This document shows, in pieces, positions 36,073 to 46,159 of a stretch of 64,000 nt of DNA. Position 1 is the stretch's first letter, and each line of letters begins with the position of its first letter. The notes under the pieces were generated by a model. It worked only from the letters and a program-made list of their open reading frames with translations, had not been told where the DNA came from and ran no database searches. Source of the stretch: Coleophoma eucalyptorum (taxonomy: Eukaryota > Ascomycota > Leotiomycetes > Helotiales > Dermateaceae); assembly GCA_026120035.1 (NCBI GenBank), contig JALRME010000001.1, positions 2,927,909 to 2,991,908 on the forward strand, in the 5' to 3' direction. The position numbers and the translations under genes were made by a program.

Positions 36073-38233
36073 ATTGACAACCGGTAGGGTACCTATGCGG
36101 TCGGTGGTACGGTTTACGAGGCGGCCATCAATGCTTGTTCTCAGTCGCAAGTCGCTTGTGCGAAGAGGGGCGAGAATGGTGGGCGAGCGAGCAGAATTGA
36201 CAAGCAATGCCTTTGAAATCACTGGTCCACATGAATGATGTGCGAAGATATTGCAACGGTGATACTGTTGACGTGAAGGGTTGGTCGTTGGTAGTCGGGG
36301 AATAGGGCAAGGCCAAGCTTAAGCACGACGAGGATGGGTAATTGGGGTAGCTAAGCCGTACCACAGGTGGCTGTTTTTGCGTCAATGCACCTGGCTCATA
36401 GTGCAGCACAGCGCAAGATATAACGCCGCCGACAACACAGACAGCTCCGTTGATCAAGCTACGCTGAAAAGGAAAGTGTGGGTGGCTGTCGCGGACGGAG
36501 CAAAACAAACACTCTGAGACAGAATTGGATTGCAGTGCAGAAGTCGTCGCGAGTACTTTACAAACCAACCTTTGTGAGGATATTTACAAGAGTATGAAGA
36601 TGCGACCGCCTTGCTCGCCTGCTCATTCGCCTTGCTCGCCCTTATTCTCGCAAGATGGGGGGGATCAAGATGTGATACCATATTCATGGCAAGCCACACA
36701 AACTTGGGCACGACGTCCACTCCACTACGGTGTGCTATACGGCCCGCCTTGAAACCATCCCGCCCTCATAATCACGATACTCGCGTCCTGCCATACTGTA
36801 CCCCTCCTCAGACGAGCAGCGCGCAAAGTTGGCAACTTGGCTATGAGTGTGAGACAAGGTAGCTGCAGATCTCCAGATGCTCACAAGCCAACCAATTCTC
36901 GGCCCATGAGTCAGCTTTGCAGAGAACTGAAGGATTTGCTTGCCTAACTGTGATGCAATACGGTCGTGATTAAAGCATCCAGCAATTCTCCTTCACTCTT
37001 CAAACCGAGGAGTCGGCACTGCACAGCTTGAACGCTGTGCTGACTGTCGCGTATCCATCCATGCTCTATGTGTCGGGAACTACCTTGAGGAGGAATCCGG
37101 TACCTACACAGTACTATGTCACTTATCTACTCCACAGTAACCATAGTCGCAAAATGTTTCTGGCCAGCAAGTCGGTACACCAGTAACGACAACGATATTA
37201 AGAAGGTCATGCGATGGAGTAAACCGCCTTGTATTTATCTGATCACACTGGGAGGGCCCTCAAACTTTCACAAGGCCAACCCAAATACAAAACTTCCATC
37301 CGCTCGGCTTCTTTGTTGATTCGGCAACGATGGCCATGGCTTCGGGTTCAGCGCTTAGAGGAAGGCGGAACTGTTGCGACGGAAGAGCATTGAGGTCATG
37401 GCGCCCTGCTTCAGAAAGTCTCAAGAAGCGACACATCCCTCCTTCGTGCGCTGCTGAAGTACCACGTGTTGCTGTCGTCCGGACTTGGACGTACCGATGG
37501 CTTGCTTACTGCTACTTTCTGTGCCTCTCTTCTTCACTCTCATCTTAAATCTTTTCTTTTCTTTTGCCACAAGAGATGAGATGGCGGCGGACCTGGTGCA
37601 ATATATGAAATGTGAGGCTCATTGCTGCCCGGTACTCACTCGCTCTGGCCTTAGCGAGAATTCGGATCCCAGCCGCCTTCGGTCGCTTCCCCAACCTCCC
37701 GCTCGTGAAATCCCTTGAATACTGCAGCAAAGCTAATCAGGGCCTGCGAACACTCTCTCGTGTCCATGGCGCCAATGGCTACCAATTTCACATAGACAGG
37801 CAACGCTCCACCTCCAGCCTCTCCAATAATGCTATTGTTTCCATTTCCCCAAAACTTGCTTCCAGAATCTTGCTATCCTGTACTAACATCCACTCCAATC
37901 CCTGTGCATTGACGTGGGCAGAGTGAATTAACAGTATTGGTGGCTGGAAATACTTGCCCAATTTCTGCAGCCTTTTTAAAAACTGCTGCAAGTGCCCGCT
38001 GCATCACACATTTACCATCTCTTCGAGCTGTCACACCGACCCAATTGTTGCTTTATGATATTGAAATAGACAGGCTGCTCTATCCGTGGTTGAACAGCTC
38101 ACCTTACATATTCCAGCTGGCCACTAACAACATACTCTGTTGTTGATATTTCCGGCTCTGTCCATCGCTTCTTCTTCTTCTTCTTCTTCTTCTTCTTCTT
38201 CTTCTTCTTTCTTGTACTATATTGTTTTCAAGC
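36073..38233. other. Intergenic, divergent promoters of adenylate cyclase and GH16 gene
   Basis: This 2.2-kb region lies between divergently transcribed genes. Several short frames appear on both strands without any domain. A repetitive CTTGCTCGCCTGCTC stretch lies near 36611. The right end is pyrimidine-rich with a CTT repeat. Confidence 0.5.
38168..38209 (+). repeat. (CTT)14 microsatellite
   Basis: Fourteen perfect CTT units end 24 bp before the start codon of the GH16 gene. The tract lies in its probable 5' leader or core promoter. Confidence 0.95.
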
Positions 38234-39503
38234 ATGTTGTTCTGTCGCTCTATCTTTACAGTCAGTGCAGCTCTGTTGTTTGGCAGGCGAGCTATAGCTC
38301 AAACATCGAGTTCGTGCAATCCTTTAACAACAAGTAAGTCCTTCGCTCAAAGTCAATATTGATAATAAAAACTAATGGCCACCAAGCTGGTTGCCCTTCA
38401 GATACAGCTCTTGGAAAATCCATTGCGGTCGACTTCACCAAGGGTTCTGTCGATTCTTTTACTGCTTCGGGCCCCGTCACATACGATAGCAATGGAGTTT
38501 CCTTCACCGTTTCGGAAACAGGCGACGCGCCGCAACTCACAAGCATCTTCTACATAATGTTTGGCAAAGTCGAAATCACCCTGAAGTCTGCTCCCGGTGC
38601 GGGTATTGTTAGCACCCTGGTTCTGGAGTCGGACGATCTCGATGAGATTGATATGGAATGGCTTGGAGCGGACGATACCGAGGTGCAAACCAATTACTTT
38701 GGAAAGGGCTTGGTGACGGACTACAACCGAGGAGCGTTCAATCCTGCTGCGAATAACCAGGGTGAATTCATCAAATACACTGTTGAATGGACCTCTACGC
38801 AAATTGTATGGTCGGTGGGAAGCACCATTGTGCGAGTTCTCACCCCCGCAACTGCTGATACAAACCAATATCCTCAAACGCCCATGAAAGTGAAGTTTGG
38901 AGCATGGTCTGGCGGAGATTCCTCAAACCCGGCAGGCACAATTTCCTGGGCACGAGGTCCAACTGATTACTCCGACGGACCGTTCACAATGGTTGTGCAA
39001 TCCATCAATGTTGCAGATTATTCTACCGGCACGAGTTATTCCTACAGCGGTACTACTGGAGATTGGGAAGATATTGATTCCACAGGAGGAAACGTCAACG
39101 GCAACCTACCTTCATCCGCTACTGTTGTTCAAACTGCAGGAACTGCAGCAGCTACGAGTGGCTCTCCCAGAATTCCTGCTGGTATTGGAAGTGACAGCAC
39201 CTCGACAATGACCGGATGGCCATGGGTAGCGACGGCAACAGCAGATTCCACCGCAACCGCTATTTGGTCAACATCCTCGAGTATACCCAGTGGTTGGGTA
39301 ATTTCCAGCGACGGAAAAATTGTGCCTGCAAGTACCGCGGCTATAAGTAAGTCTATCCCCTGCGATAAGAGCAGCCCGCAGCTCTCAGAGACATGATACT
39401 GATTTTTATTCTAGCCTCCATTCGCAACGTCAACCCTCTCCTTCTCGCCGGTCCTTTCGTTTTCTTTGTCCTCTCCGCGCTTACCGGACGTGGGTGGCCT
39501 TGA
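38234..39503 (+). CDS. Crh-type cell-wall transglycosylase (GH16), GPI-anchored
   Basis: This is an extracellular GH16 enzyme of the Crh1/Utr2/Crf family, which links chitin to beta-glucan in the fungal wall. The exons are 38234-38333, 38387-39346 and 39415-39503, giving 382 residues. Introns are 53 bp (acceptor AAG) and 68 bp. The N-terminal signal peptide runs to about AIAQT. The join CNPLTT-TGCPSDTALG keeps the conserved Cys pair. The catalytic ExDxE motif is DEIDMEWLG near residue 118. A Ser/Thr-rich tail follows, then a hydrophobic C-terminus (NPLLLAGPFVFFVLSAL) after a small-residue stretch, fitting a GPI signal. No chitin-binding module is visible. The CTT tract lies just upstream. Confidence 0.92.
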
Positions 39504-41193
39504 AGCCATCACGGGATAGGATATAAGGGGCTACCCAACTACAAAGACCATTGTTTCTAGATGAGAAATGCAGTCACAGTGGTATGATTAGCGAGAGTCT
39601 CTGGTCATATTGACGTCAATTGCTACGGATCCTGCAGCCACAGTGGCAATTGCAGGCAGTTGCGCAAGTTCCAAAGCACTCGAAACTGGCAGCGAGGCTA
39701 CGATCGCAGGAGAGATCCTAAGAGGTACGAATATAGCAGTACCAGAACGGGACAGGGTATGTCTGATGTATCTGGATCTTACGATCGGGATTTTGACTAT
39801 GCTGGAAGGCTGGTCTCACTGGCTGGTGTCTGGTTCCAAGCCTGCATCGTCATACTTTGGAAATCTAATTGCCCCTTACAGGCGTTTTCAGATGGGATGG
39901 GAATGGATTTGTGGGGACAGGATATCAAGAGAGTGGAGATGAAAAGTCCTGCATGTAAAAAGTAATGAATTAATGATAGCATGATAGATAGTACATCGAA
40001 ACAAAGAGCATATAATATCACGAGCATCTATTCTCCAATTGAACACCCCTACCATACCTATAATGTTTGATATGAAATTCGACCATTACCCCTCGGTCTA
40101 TATTTGGGACTGAATAGTGGAAGGTGTAGCCCGTCACCGATATAATTATTCCGTAATAGTTTAGCAACACTGATTACATGAAAGCGAAAATCCGGAGCTG
40201 CTTCAAACAAGCGAGTTTAGCAGCGGTTTCTATAATATTATTGTAGAGAATGGTGGTTTCAAAAGTCTCATTGGCTCCTGCGTCTGGATAAGGACACTGC
40301 AAGTCGCTTGCCAAGACACACGAACATGTCACTGCCAAGAAATCAAGATCCAGAGGGGTGAGGCTGAGCACACTCAACAGCGGGACCAAAAAAAAACATA
40401 GAGAAACACTCCGTCGAAATCAACAACGAGAGGTAAAGCACAAGCCATGTCATTTTGGCAGCCACATTTCAGGACGGAGTATATCCTCTCTATCGACCAC
40501 AACCAGCGTAGACTTGGATCACGTTTAGCATGACGTATACGCTTCTCCGGTTTTGTTGCACATCAGCATTTCTCGGCGCTGCTCTGCTACAGTGCTATGG
40601 TGCCTAAGAGTTGCTTGGTCTTGGATCGGGTCCTGTTTCTTGTGTGTGAAGAGACGGTCTGAGTCCGGGCTCTGGAGTTGGAATTTCCGGGCTGCCGAAA
40701 GCGTGGACGGGGTCCGGCATACGGAATAAACTCGAGCCTGGCAAACTTCCACTCCATCGGTGCTTGAATTGCCCGTGTCGCCGTTTAGGCTAACTCCCTT
40801 TTACCTTACCTATCCTATCCTTCGTGGTGGCGTGGGAACAGACGCGGGAGGATCTTGATCCCACTAGATACCTATTACTGTCCTCATCTGCAACTATAGG
40901 TGGTAACTCCGTAGTTCCATTCTGACTCACCAAATTTCAGAGGCTGAGACTGGGTAAGTCCTGCTTGCGACGACAAGTGGTAGGGGGTAGAGCCACACTT
41001 GCCACACTGCCACAGTCATTTTATTCCGTACTTCTGCCAACTCAACTCCGTTTCCCCACAACTCGCCACGCCTATCCCAGCGACAGCTTCAGTCACGCAA
41101 GAGCTCTTCTATTCCGTACGCGCGGCGATCTATTGATGCCTGCTGCGTATGGTCCTTGCGAGCCACTTAGTACAGTTGATGGCATTGATTTGC

Positions 41194-41218
41194 GTTCCAG
41201 GGCTTTCGGATGCCTTCG
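41194..41218 (+). promoter_or_regulatory. Step-type heat-shock element
   Basis: TTC triplets lie at 41195-41197, 41205-41207 and 41215-41217, each exactly 10 bp apart. This is the nTTCn-5-nTTCn-5-nTTCn step arrangement that yeast Hsf1 can bind. It sits about 240 bp upstream of a small heat-shock gene, which supports its role. Confidence 0.6.
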
Positions 41219-41382
41219 ACCATTGTGTTGCGTATGCGCGCTTGTTGTCTGATTCATTCACTTACTCATTTGCCATTGGGCTGGGTGTTTGAATTCGCAC
41301 CCCCTTTTGCCTCCTGTTAGTGTTGGTTGGTCGGAGTGTAGGCTTTGCATGTGTCACTTGTTGCCTATCGATCTCGTTGTCT

Positions 41383-41388
41383 ATATAT
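41383..41388 (+). promoter_or_regulatory. TATA box of the small heat-shock gene
   Basis: TATATA lies 70 bp before the chosen ATG and about 165 bp after the heat-shock element. The region between it and the ATG is pyrimidine-rich, as in many fungal core promoters. Confidence 0.5.
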
Positions 41389-41457
41389 TGCCTACTCTGC
41401 TCCTTGTGTCTCCTTTCCTGTTTTCCCTTCTTCTTCATCATCACAATCATATCAATC

Positions 41458-42723
41458 ATGGCTTTCAACGATAGCAACAACAACAATAACAACGCCCAAG
41501 CTCCCCAAGGTAACTTCTGGGACTGGGCTCGCAACTTCGACAACACTGGAGCTGGTGTCGACCATACTCCACGAGGCCCAGGAGCTGATTTCAACAGCTT
41601 CGAACACCCTCACCACCCTCACCACCCTCACCACTCTCACCACCCTCATCATCCTCCACCACCATTTCCATTTGGTGGTCCAGGGCCATTTGGCTTTGGA
41701 GGACCCTTTGGCGAGCATGGATTCGGCGGTCCACGAGGTGGTCATCACGGACCCAGAGGATTTGGACCAAGAGATGGTTTTGGACCACGGGGTCATGAGG
41801 GAGGCCCACGAATGGGACGTTGCGGTGGCAGAGGTCGACATGGCTGCCGCCATCGCAGTGGATCGAAGACTCCATCTGGTTCAGGCTCTGGCTCTGATAG
41901 CGAGTCATCAGAAAGCGAGGTAGAGTGTAAGGAGGCAGAAGAGGGTAAAGAAGGCTCTCCACGACGACATGGCCACAAGGGCAAGGGCAAGGGTAAGGGT
42001 TTTGGTCGTCATGGAAGACGAGGAGGAAGAGATGAAGAGGCTGGGCCAGCTGGTGAGGGTCGAGGATTCTCCCCTCGCGGCCATGGCCGTCACGGAGGTA
42101 GACGAGGAGGAAGACATGGGTTTGGAGGTCCTGGCTTTGGCGGACCTGGCTTTGGTGGTCCTGGCTTTGGTGCTAGACATCGTGGCCCCCCACCACCATT
42201 CCCATTCGGAGGCCCAGGCAGCTCATTTGACTTAAGTGGTCTCTTGAACGCTCTGGGTTCTCACCCAATTGCACAAGCCGTACGCGGTTACGCCGAGCAA
42301 GCTGCCGGTGGCCAGCAATCAAGTGAGACTCTGGTACCGACGGGCATGGACGTCGATGCTGAGAACAGCTTCACACCACCCGTTGATATTTTTACCACGG
42401 AAACCAGCTACGTCTTGCACGTTGCTCTTCCCGGTGCCAAGAAGGAAGATGTAGGTGTCAACTGGGATGCTGACAAGAATATGCTCAATGTTGCCGGTGT
42501 CGTCTACCGCCAAGGTGACGAGGACTTCCTGAAGTCTCTCAGCAAGTCAGAGCGCAAAGTAGGTGTTTTTGAGCGTATTGTCAGACTTCCACCCTCTGAA
42601 GAGGAGAAGGAAGAGATTGATGCCGATAACATTATGGCTAAGCTCGAAGACGGTGTTCTCGTTGTCACCGTCCCAAAGATCGAGCGCGAGTGGACTGAGG
42701 TCAAGAAGGTTGACATCGTCTAA
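41458..42723 (+). CDS. Small heat-shock protein (HSP20) with Gly/His/Arg-rich N-region
   Basis: This is a holdase chaperone with a C-terminal alpha-crystallin domain. The gene is intronless and encodes 421 residues, about twice the usual length. The frame is open upstream to 41320, but I start at 41458 (MAFNDSNNNNNN), downstream of the TATA box and with A at -3. The first ~60 residues are Asn/Gln-rich and contain FWDWARNFD. Then come a His-Pro repeat, a Phe-Gly-Gly-Pro-rich stretch, Arg/Gly blocks, an acidic Ser/Glu patch, Lys-Gly repeats and a triple GPGFG repeat. The crystallin domain begins near TPPVDIFTTETSYVL and includes LPGAKKEDVGV, VFERIVRLP and KLEDGVLVVTVPK. The long N-region looks disordered and prone to condense. 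Confidence 0.9.
   Translation: MAFNDSNNNNNNAQAPQGNFWDWARNFDNTGAGVDHTPRGPGADFNSFEHPHHPHHPHHSHHPHHPPPPFPFGGPGPFGFGGPFGEHGFGGPRGGHHGPRGFGPRDGFGPRGHEGGPRMGRCGGRGRHGCRHRSGSKTPSGSGSGSDSESSESEVECKEAEEGKEGSPRRHGHKGKGKGKGFGRHGRRGGRDEEAGPAGEGRGFSPRGHGRHGGRRGGRHGFGGPGFGGPGFGGPGFGARHRGPPPPFPFGGPGSSFDLSGLLNALGSHPIAQAVRGYAEQAAGGQQSSETLVPTGMDVDAENSFTPPVDIFTTETSYVLHVALPGAKKEDVGVNWDADKNMLNVAGVVYRQGDEDFLKSLSKSERKVGVFERIVRLPPSEEEKEEIDADNIMAKLEDGVLVVTVPKIEREWTEVKKVDIV
41605..41649 (+). repeat. Coding minisatellite, five CACCCTCAC units
   Basis: Five 9-bp units (the fourth is CACTCTCAC, the last ends in T) encode repeating His-Pro-His in the heat-shock protein. The opposite strand has regularly spaced GGG runs. 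Confidence 0.9.
42127..42171 (+). repeat. Three 15-bp coding repeats (GPGFG)
   Basis: Units at 42127-42141, 42142-42156 and 42157-42171 differ at two or three third positions and encode GPGFG three times. Confidence 0.9.
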
Positions 42724-43855
42724 AGCAAACATGTTCAATCGTGGAAAGATAATTGAGGAGTTTTTGGGTTTGTTTTTCATAGTTGAGTTTCAGTTTGCTA
42801 TTTTCGCACTGGCTTATTGGGTTGGAAATTTTCTCTTGTCTAGTCACAGTTGAGTGTGGATGGGAGTTAAGGCTTACAATCTCTTAGAGATGGGCCAAAC
42901 AAAAAAAAATAAAAAAAATATGCCACCCTGGCAATTAAAAAAAAACCTTGTTCCTAAACATTGATCTAATGTGATTTCCAAACATAGCCTTTGATAGTGA
43001 CGCTTGATACCTTCAGATCCATTGTAAAAATTATGATACAACCAGAGTAGCTTGAAATATTTGACCTTTGAGAAGCTTCAGAAAAGATAAATAGTAGAAT
43101 GCTTTGCCATAGTATAGTTCAAAACTTTAGTCTATCTCAAGATACCATAGTAACTGTGACGTTAGATAATATGGAGACGGTCTTCTCCTAAGTCTACCTG
43201 GCATTTGACTCGTACTAATCGATCGAATGCTTCGAAATTTGTAGGATCCGGTGATCTGTAACATGATAACAACACTGGAGTTCAGATGTAAGAACAGGTT
43301 GTACTTTTTTTTTTTCAAAAAAGATTGACGTGACACTAAATTTAACGACCCGGAAATAGGCCTTGGTCTAGAGAATAGAGGCCTTCAAGGATATCAGTTG
43401 CTCATCATGCCAAGACGATTCGCATGTTCACCTGAGCAAAGGTTGTGGCTTATCACTAAGTGAAGTTCGCCACTGTGGCTGAACCGAGCTTGATTTCCCT
43501 TAGTTTTCCCGTAGTTGCCTTGTCGACCACCGTTATTAACTATTTTCTCTCCCCACATACACATTTCTACTATTCTTTTACAAGAATTACTCTTCAAGAG
43601 TGTCGTGATCCTCACAGATTTCGGTGTCGCATTCAAGCTTCTACTCGCTTTGCGCATCTCTGGGGTTTGTCTTATCGCGATTTTTTGTCTCGCGCGAGCT
43701 GTTCATCACTGAAGCCGTTTGCGACGTCATTGTAGCTTACGAGCTGTTGGAAGTACAAACCTGTGCGTTTGTTGAAAGTTGGCATCTCGCCACGTTTCCT
43801 TCCGCGAGAAATCCTCGTCTCATCACCTCAGAACCTTTGAACGGTCTACTTCAGG
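42724..43855. other. Intergenic, heat-shock 3' flank and HeH gene promoter
   Basis: Near 42900-42946 two long A-rich runs flank a short inverted repeat TGCCA-CCC-TGGCA (42921-42933), perhaps part of the 3' end signal. A T11 run lies near 43305. No coding exon is seen. Confidence 0.5.
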
Positions 43856-46159
43856 ATGGCAGATATGGATTCGCTCGACTATCTCCAAACCGGATTTGAT
43901 CCTGCCAGTCTCACAGTTCCTCGCCTCCGCTCCATCCTCGTCTCGCACAACGTCCCTTACCCAGCGAGTGCGAAAAAGTCTCAGCTTATCGACATCTTCA
44001 CTGAGAATGTGGTTCCTCAAGCACACAAGATCCTTAGTGCTAGAGCGCGCGCCAAGCGGACCAGCAAAGGTATCACCGATGCCGAGTCGCAAGACAGTAT
44101 AAGTCTTGTTGACGAGGAGATCATGCCACCGCCATCCACAACTCGCTCTCGGTCAAGTAGAAAACCCTCATCAAGAGCTAAGCCGGAGGACAGCGAACCG
44201 GAGATGCGCACGACGAGAAGTAGGAGCCCTGTCAAACGAACTCCTCGAGCGAGCAGCAAACATGCGCGGGCACCAGAATCAGAAACTGGTACAGATCTCG
44301 ATGTGGTTACACCCAAGGTCAGGAAGACACGTAAGAGCGAGGCAGCTCCTAGACCTGTGCCGGTACTTGAACCAGAGATCAAGGACGAATCTGATGACGA
44401 CATCATACTGCCAAAGAGACCAGTGGATGCGAGTGTATTCAGCTACGATAATCCTTTCCAGAGTGGCAGTTCTCCCGCCTCAGGAGCGCGGTCTCCGAGC
44501 GGTGAACGGAGAAGGAAGAGCACGCCTTCTGCTGCGAGTAAGGAGTTGGCACGAAGAAAGAGTGCAACTGCGACACGACGGCGGACGGAGGGTCCAAAAG
44601 GGGATGACAACTTCCACCCACCAACTTCTGCGACTTTCGAGATTCCAGTTAGCGAGCTCAGTGGTCTTACAGATTATGATGAGAATGGAGTAGAGGCCGG
44701 TGAGGATTTCACACCAGAGGCTCAAATGGAATTGGTGAGAGAACGTTCTGCAAAAGGTCTGAATGCTTTAGGCCCACGGAGGCCCAAGCGAACGCAAGCT
44801 GCAAAGTATAGCAAGGCTGGACCAATATGGGCCGTGCTTCTTACCCTACTCTGTGGTTATGCCTTTAAATTTAGACAAGAGAAGATTGCAGTAGGATACT
44901 GTGGTATAGGAAGACCAGTCAAGAACTTCGTCACCTATGGTGTGCAAACTCCCGAGTGGTCGCAGCAAATTGTTCCGGAAACAGTTCACCTACCGGACTG
45001 GGCGATTGCTATTGCTGAGCCTCAATGCGAGCCTTGTCCTCAGCATGCTATCTGTTATTCCAACCTCGAGACAAAGTGTGATCCAGACTACGTTCTCAAG
45101 CCGCATCCACTTTCTCTCGGTGGTCTTGTACCAATTCCACCGACCTGTGAACCAGATGGAGAGAAGGTTCGGCGCGTCAAGGCTGTTGCTGATCGTGCAA
45201 TCGAGGAGCTGAGAGAACGTAGGGCAAAGTGGGAGTGTGGCGACTTGGTTGATGAACAAGGAGCACCTGAAACCAACGTTGAGATTGACGCTGAAGACTT
45301 GAAGAAAGAGGTGTCAAAGAAGAGAAGAAAGGGCATGGGGAAATCTGAGTTTGAGGAGCTTTGGCTTGGCGCTATTGGCGAGATTCAGGGTCGAGAAGAA
45401 GTTGAAAGCCGTGTTGACGGGTAAGTTTTCTTTCCCCTACTCTGGAATATATTTTGGTTCGATTTGTCTTCCTCGTCACTCAATTACCCCTTCATGTTCC
45501 CTATCGCCTTGGAATCACACATCTGACAGAAGCTGGACACTAACCAGGTTTATTGTCCACCCCACAGAATCACCGTCAAACTCAGCAGCTCATCGCTCGC
45601 CCGACTTCCATATGTCTGCGCCATCAAGCGAAGCGCAAGACTCGCAGTGGCGCGCCATCGCCTCGGCCTTACAACTTTAGGAGCTTTCATTGGGTTGATT
45701 CTATACGTTCGCCATGCTCTTACAGCTCGTGCTGTTCTCAACGCAGCAATTCCTGATCTTGTTTCTTTGACGCTTGACCGACTCGCAACTCAACAGTCTT
45801 TACATCTCTCTGACAAGGAATCCTATCCTGAGCCATGGATTTCAATAGGTCAGCTTCGTGACGATGTCCTTAGAGACGAACACTCGATCGCGAAGCGCGA
45901 GATCGTGTGGAAGAAGGTGAGGAAGGTGGTGGAAATGAATGCAAATGTCCGAGCAGCTCAGCGAGAGGGGCGCAACGGTGAAGTGAGCAGAGTTTGGGAA
46001 TGGATCGGAGCAGTTCCCGATGCAAGTGAGCGCAGGCGGAAGAGCGGGAGAGTCAGCTGGGGAGCTTATGGCGAGAATGGAGGCAGTCCCGTCAGTGGAA
46101 GCGATGGTGGTCCGGAGGTGGTGCAGCAGAAATGGTTGGAAGGAAGGCCGATTTATTGA
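43856..46159 (+). CDS. HeH/LEM and MSC-domain inner nuclear membrane protein
   Basis: This is the likely orthologue of yeast Src1/Heh1-Heh2 and relative of Man1, which tethers chromatin to the inner nuclear membrane and helps nuclear pore quality control. The exons are 43856-45420 and 45568-46159, giving 718 residues; the intron is 147 bp. The N-terminal HeH/SAP-like helix-turn-helix covers about residues 14-52 (LTVPRLRSILVSHNV, KSQLIDIF). A basic, Ser/Arg-rich linker with nuclear-import-like clusters follows. The first membrane span is near residue 320 (IWAVLLTLLCGYAFKF), a Cys-containing lumenal part (QCEPCPQHAICY) follows, and the second span is near 555 (LGAFIGLILYV). The C-terminal nucleoplasmic MSC domain contains PWISIGQLRDDVLRDEHS. 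I cannot tell Heh1 from Heh2. Confidence 0.9.

Larger units (their letters stand above)
39504..41457. promoter_or_regulatory. Intergenic, promoter of the small heat-shock gene
   Basis: This 2-kb region contains the GH16 3' flank and the small heat-shock promoter. An open frame at 39660-39965 lies in the GH16 3' flank without domain support. A heat-shock element (41194-41218) and a TATATA box (41383-41388) lie close to the heat-shock gene. Confidence 0.55.

Noticed and set aside
39660..39965. 101-codon plus-strand frame after the GH16 gene
   Set aside because: It lies in the 3' flank, overlaps another open frame and has no recognisable family.
41320..41457. Upstream extension of the heat-shock protein frame
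   Set aside because: It crosses the TATA box and encodes an unrelated hydrophobic stretch; the ATG at 41458 fits better.
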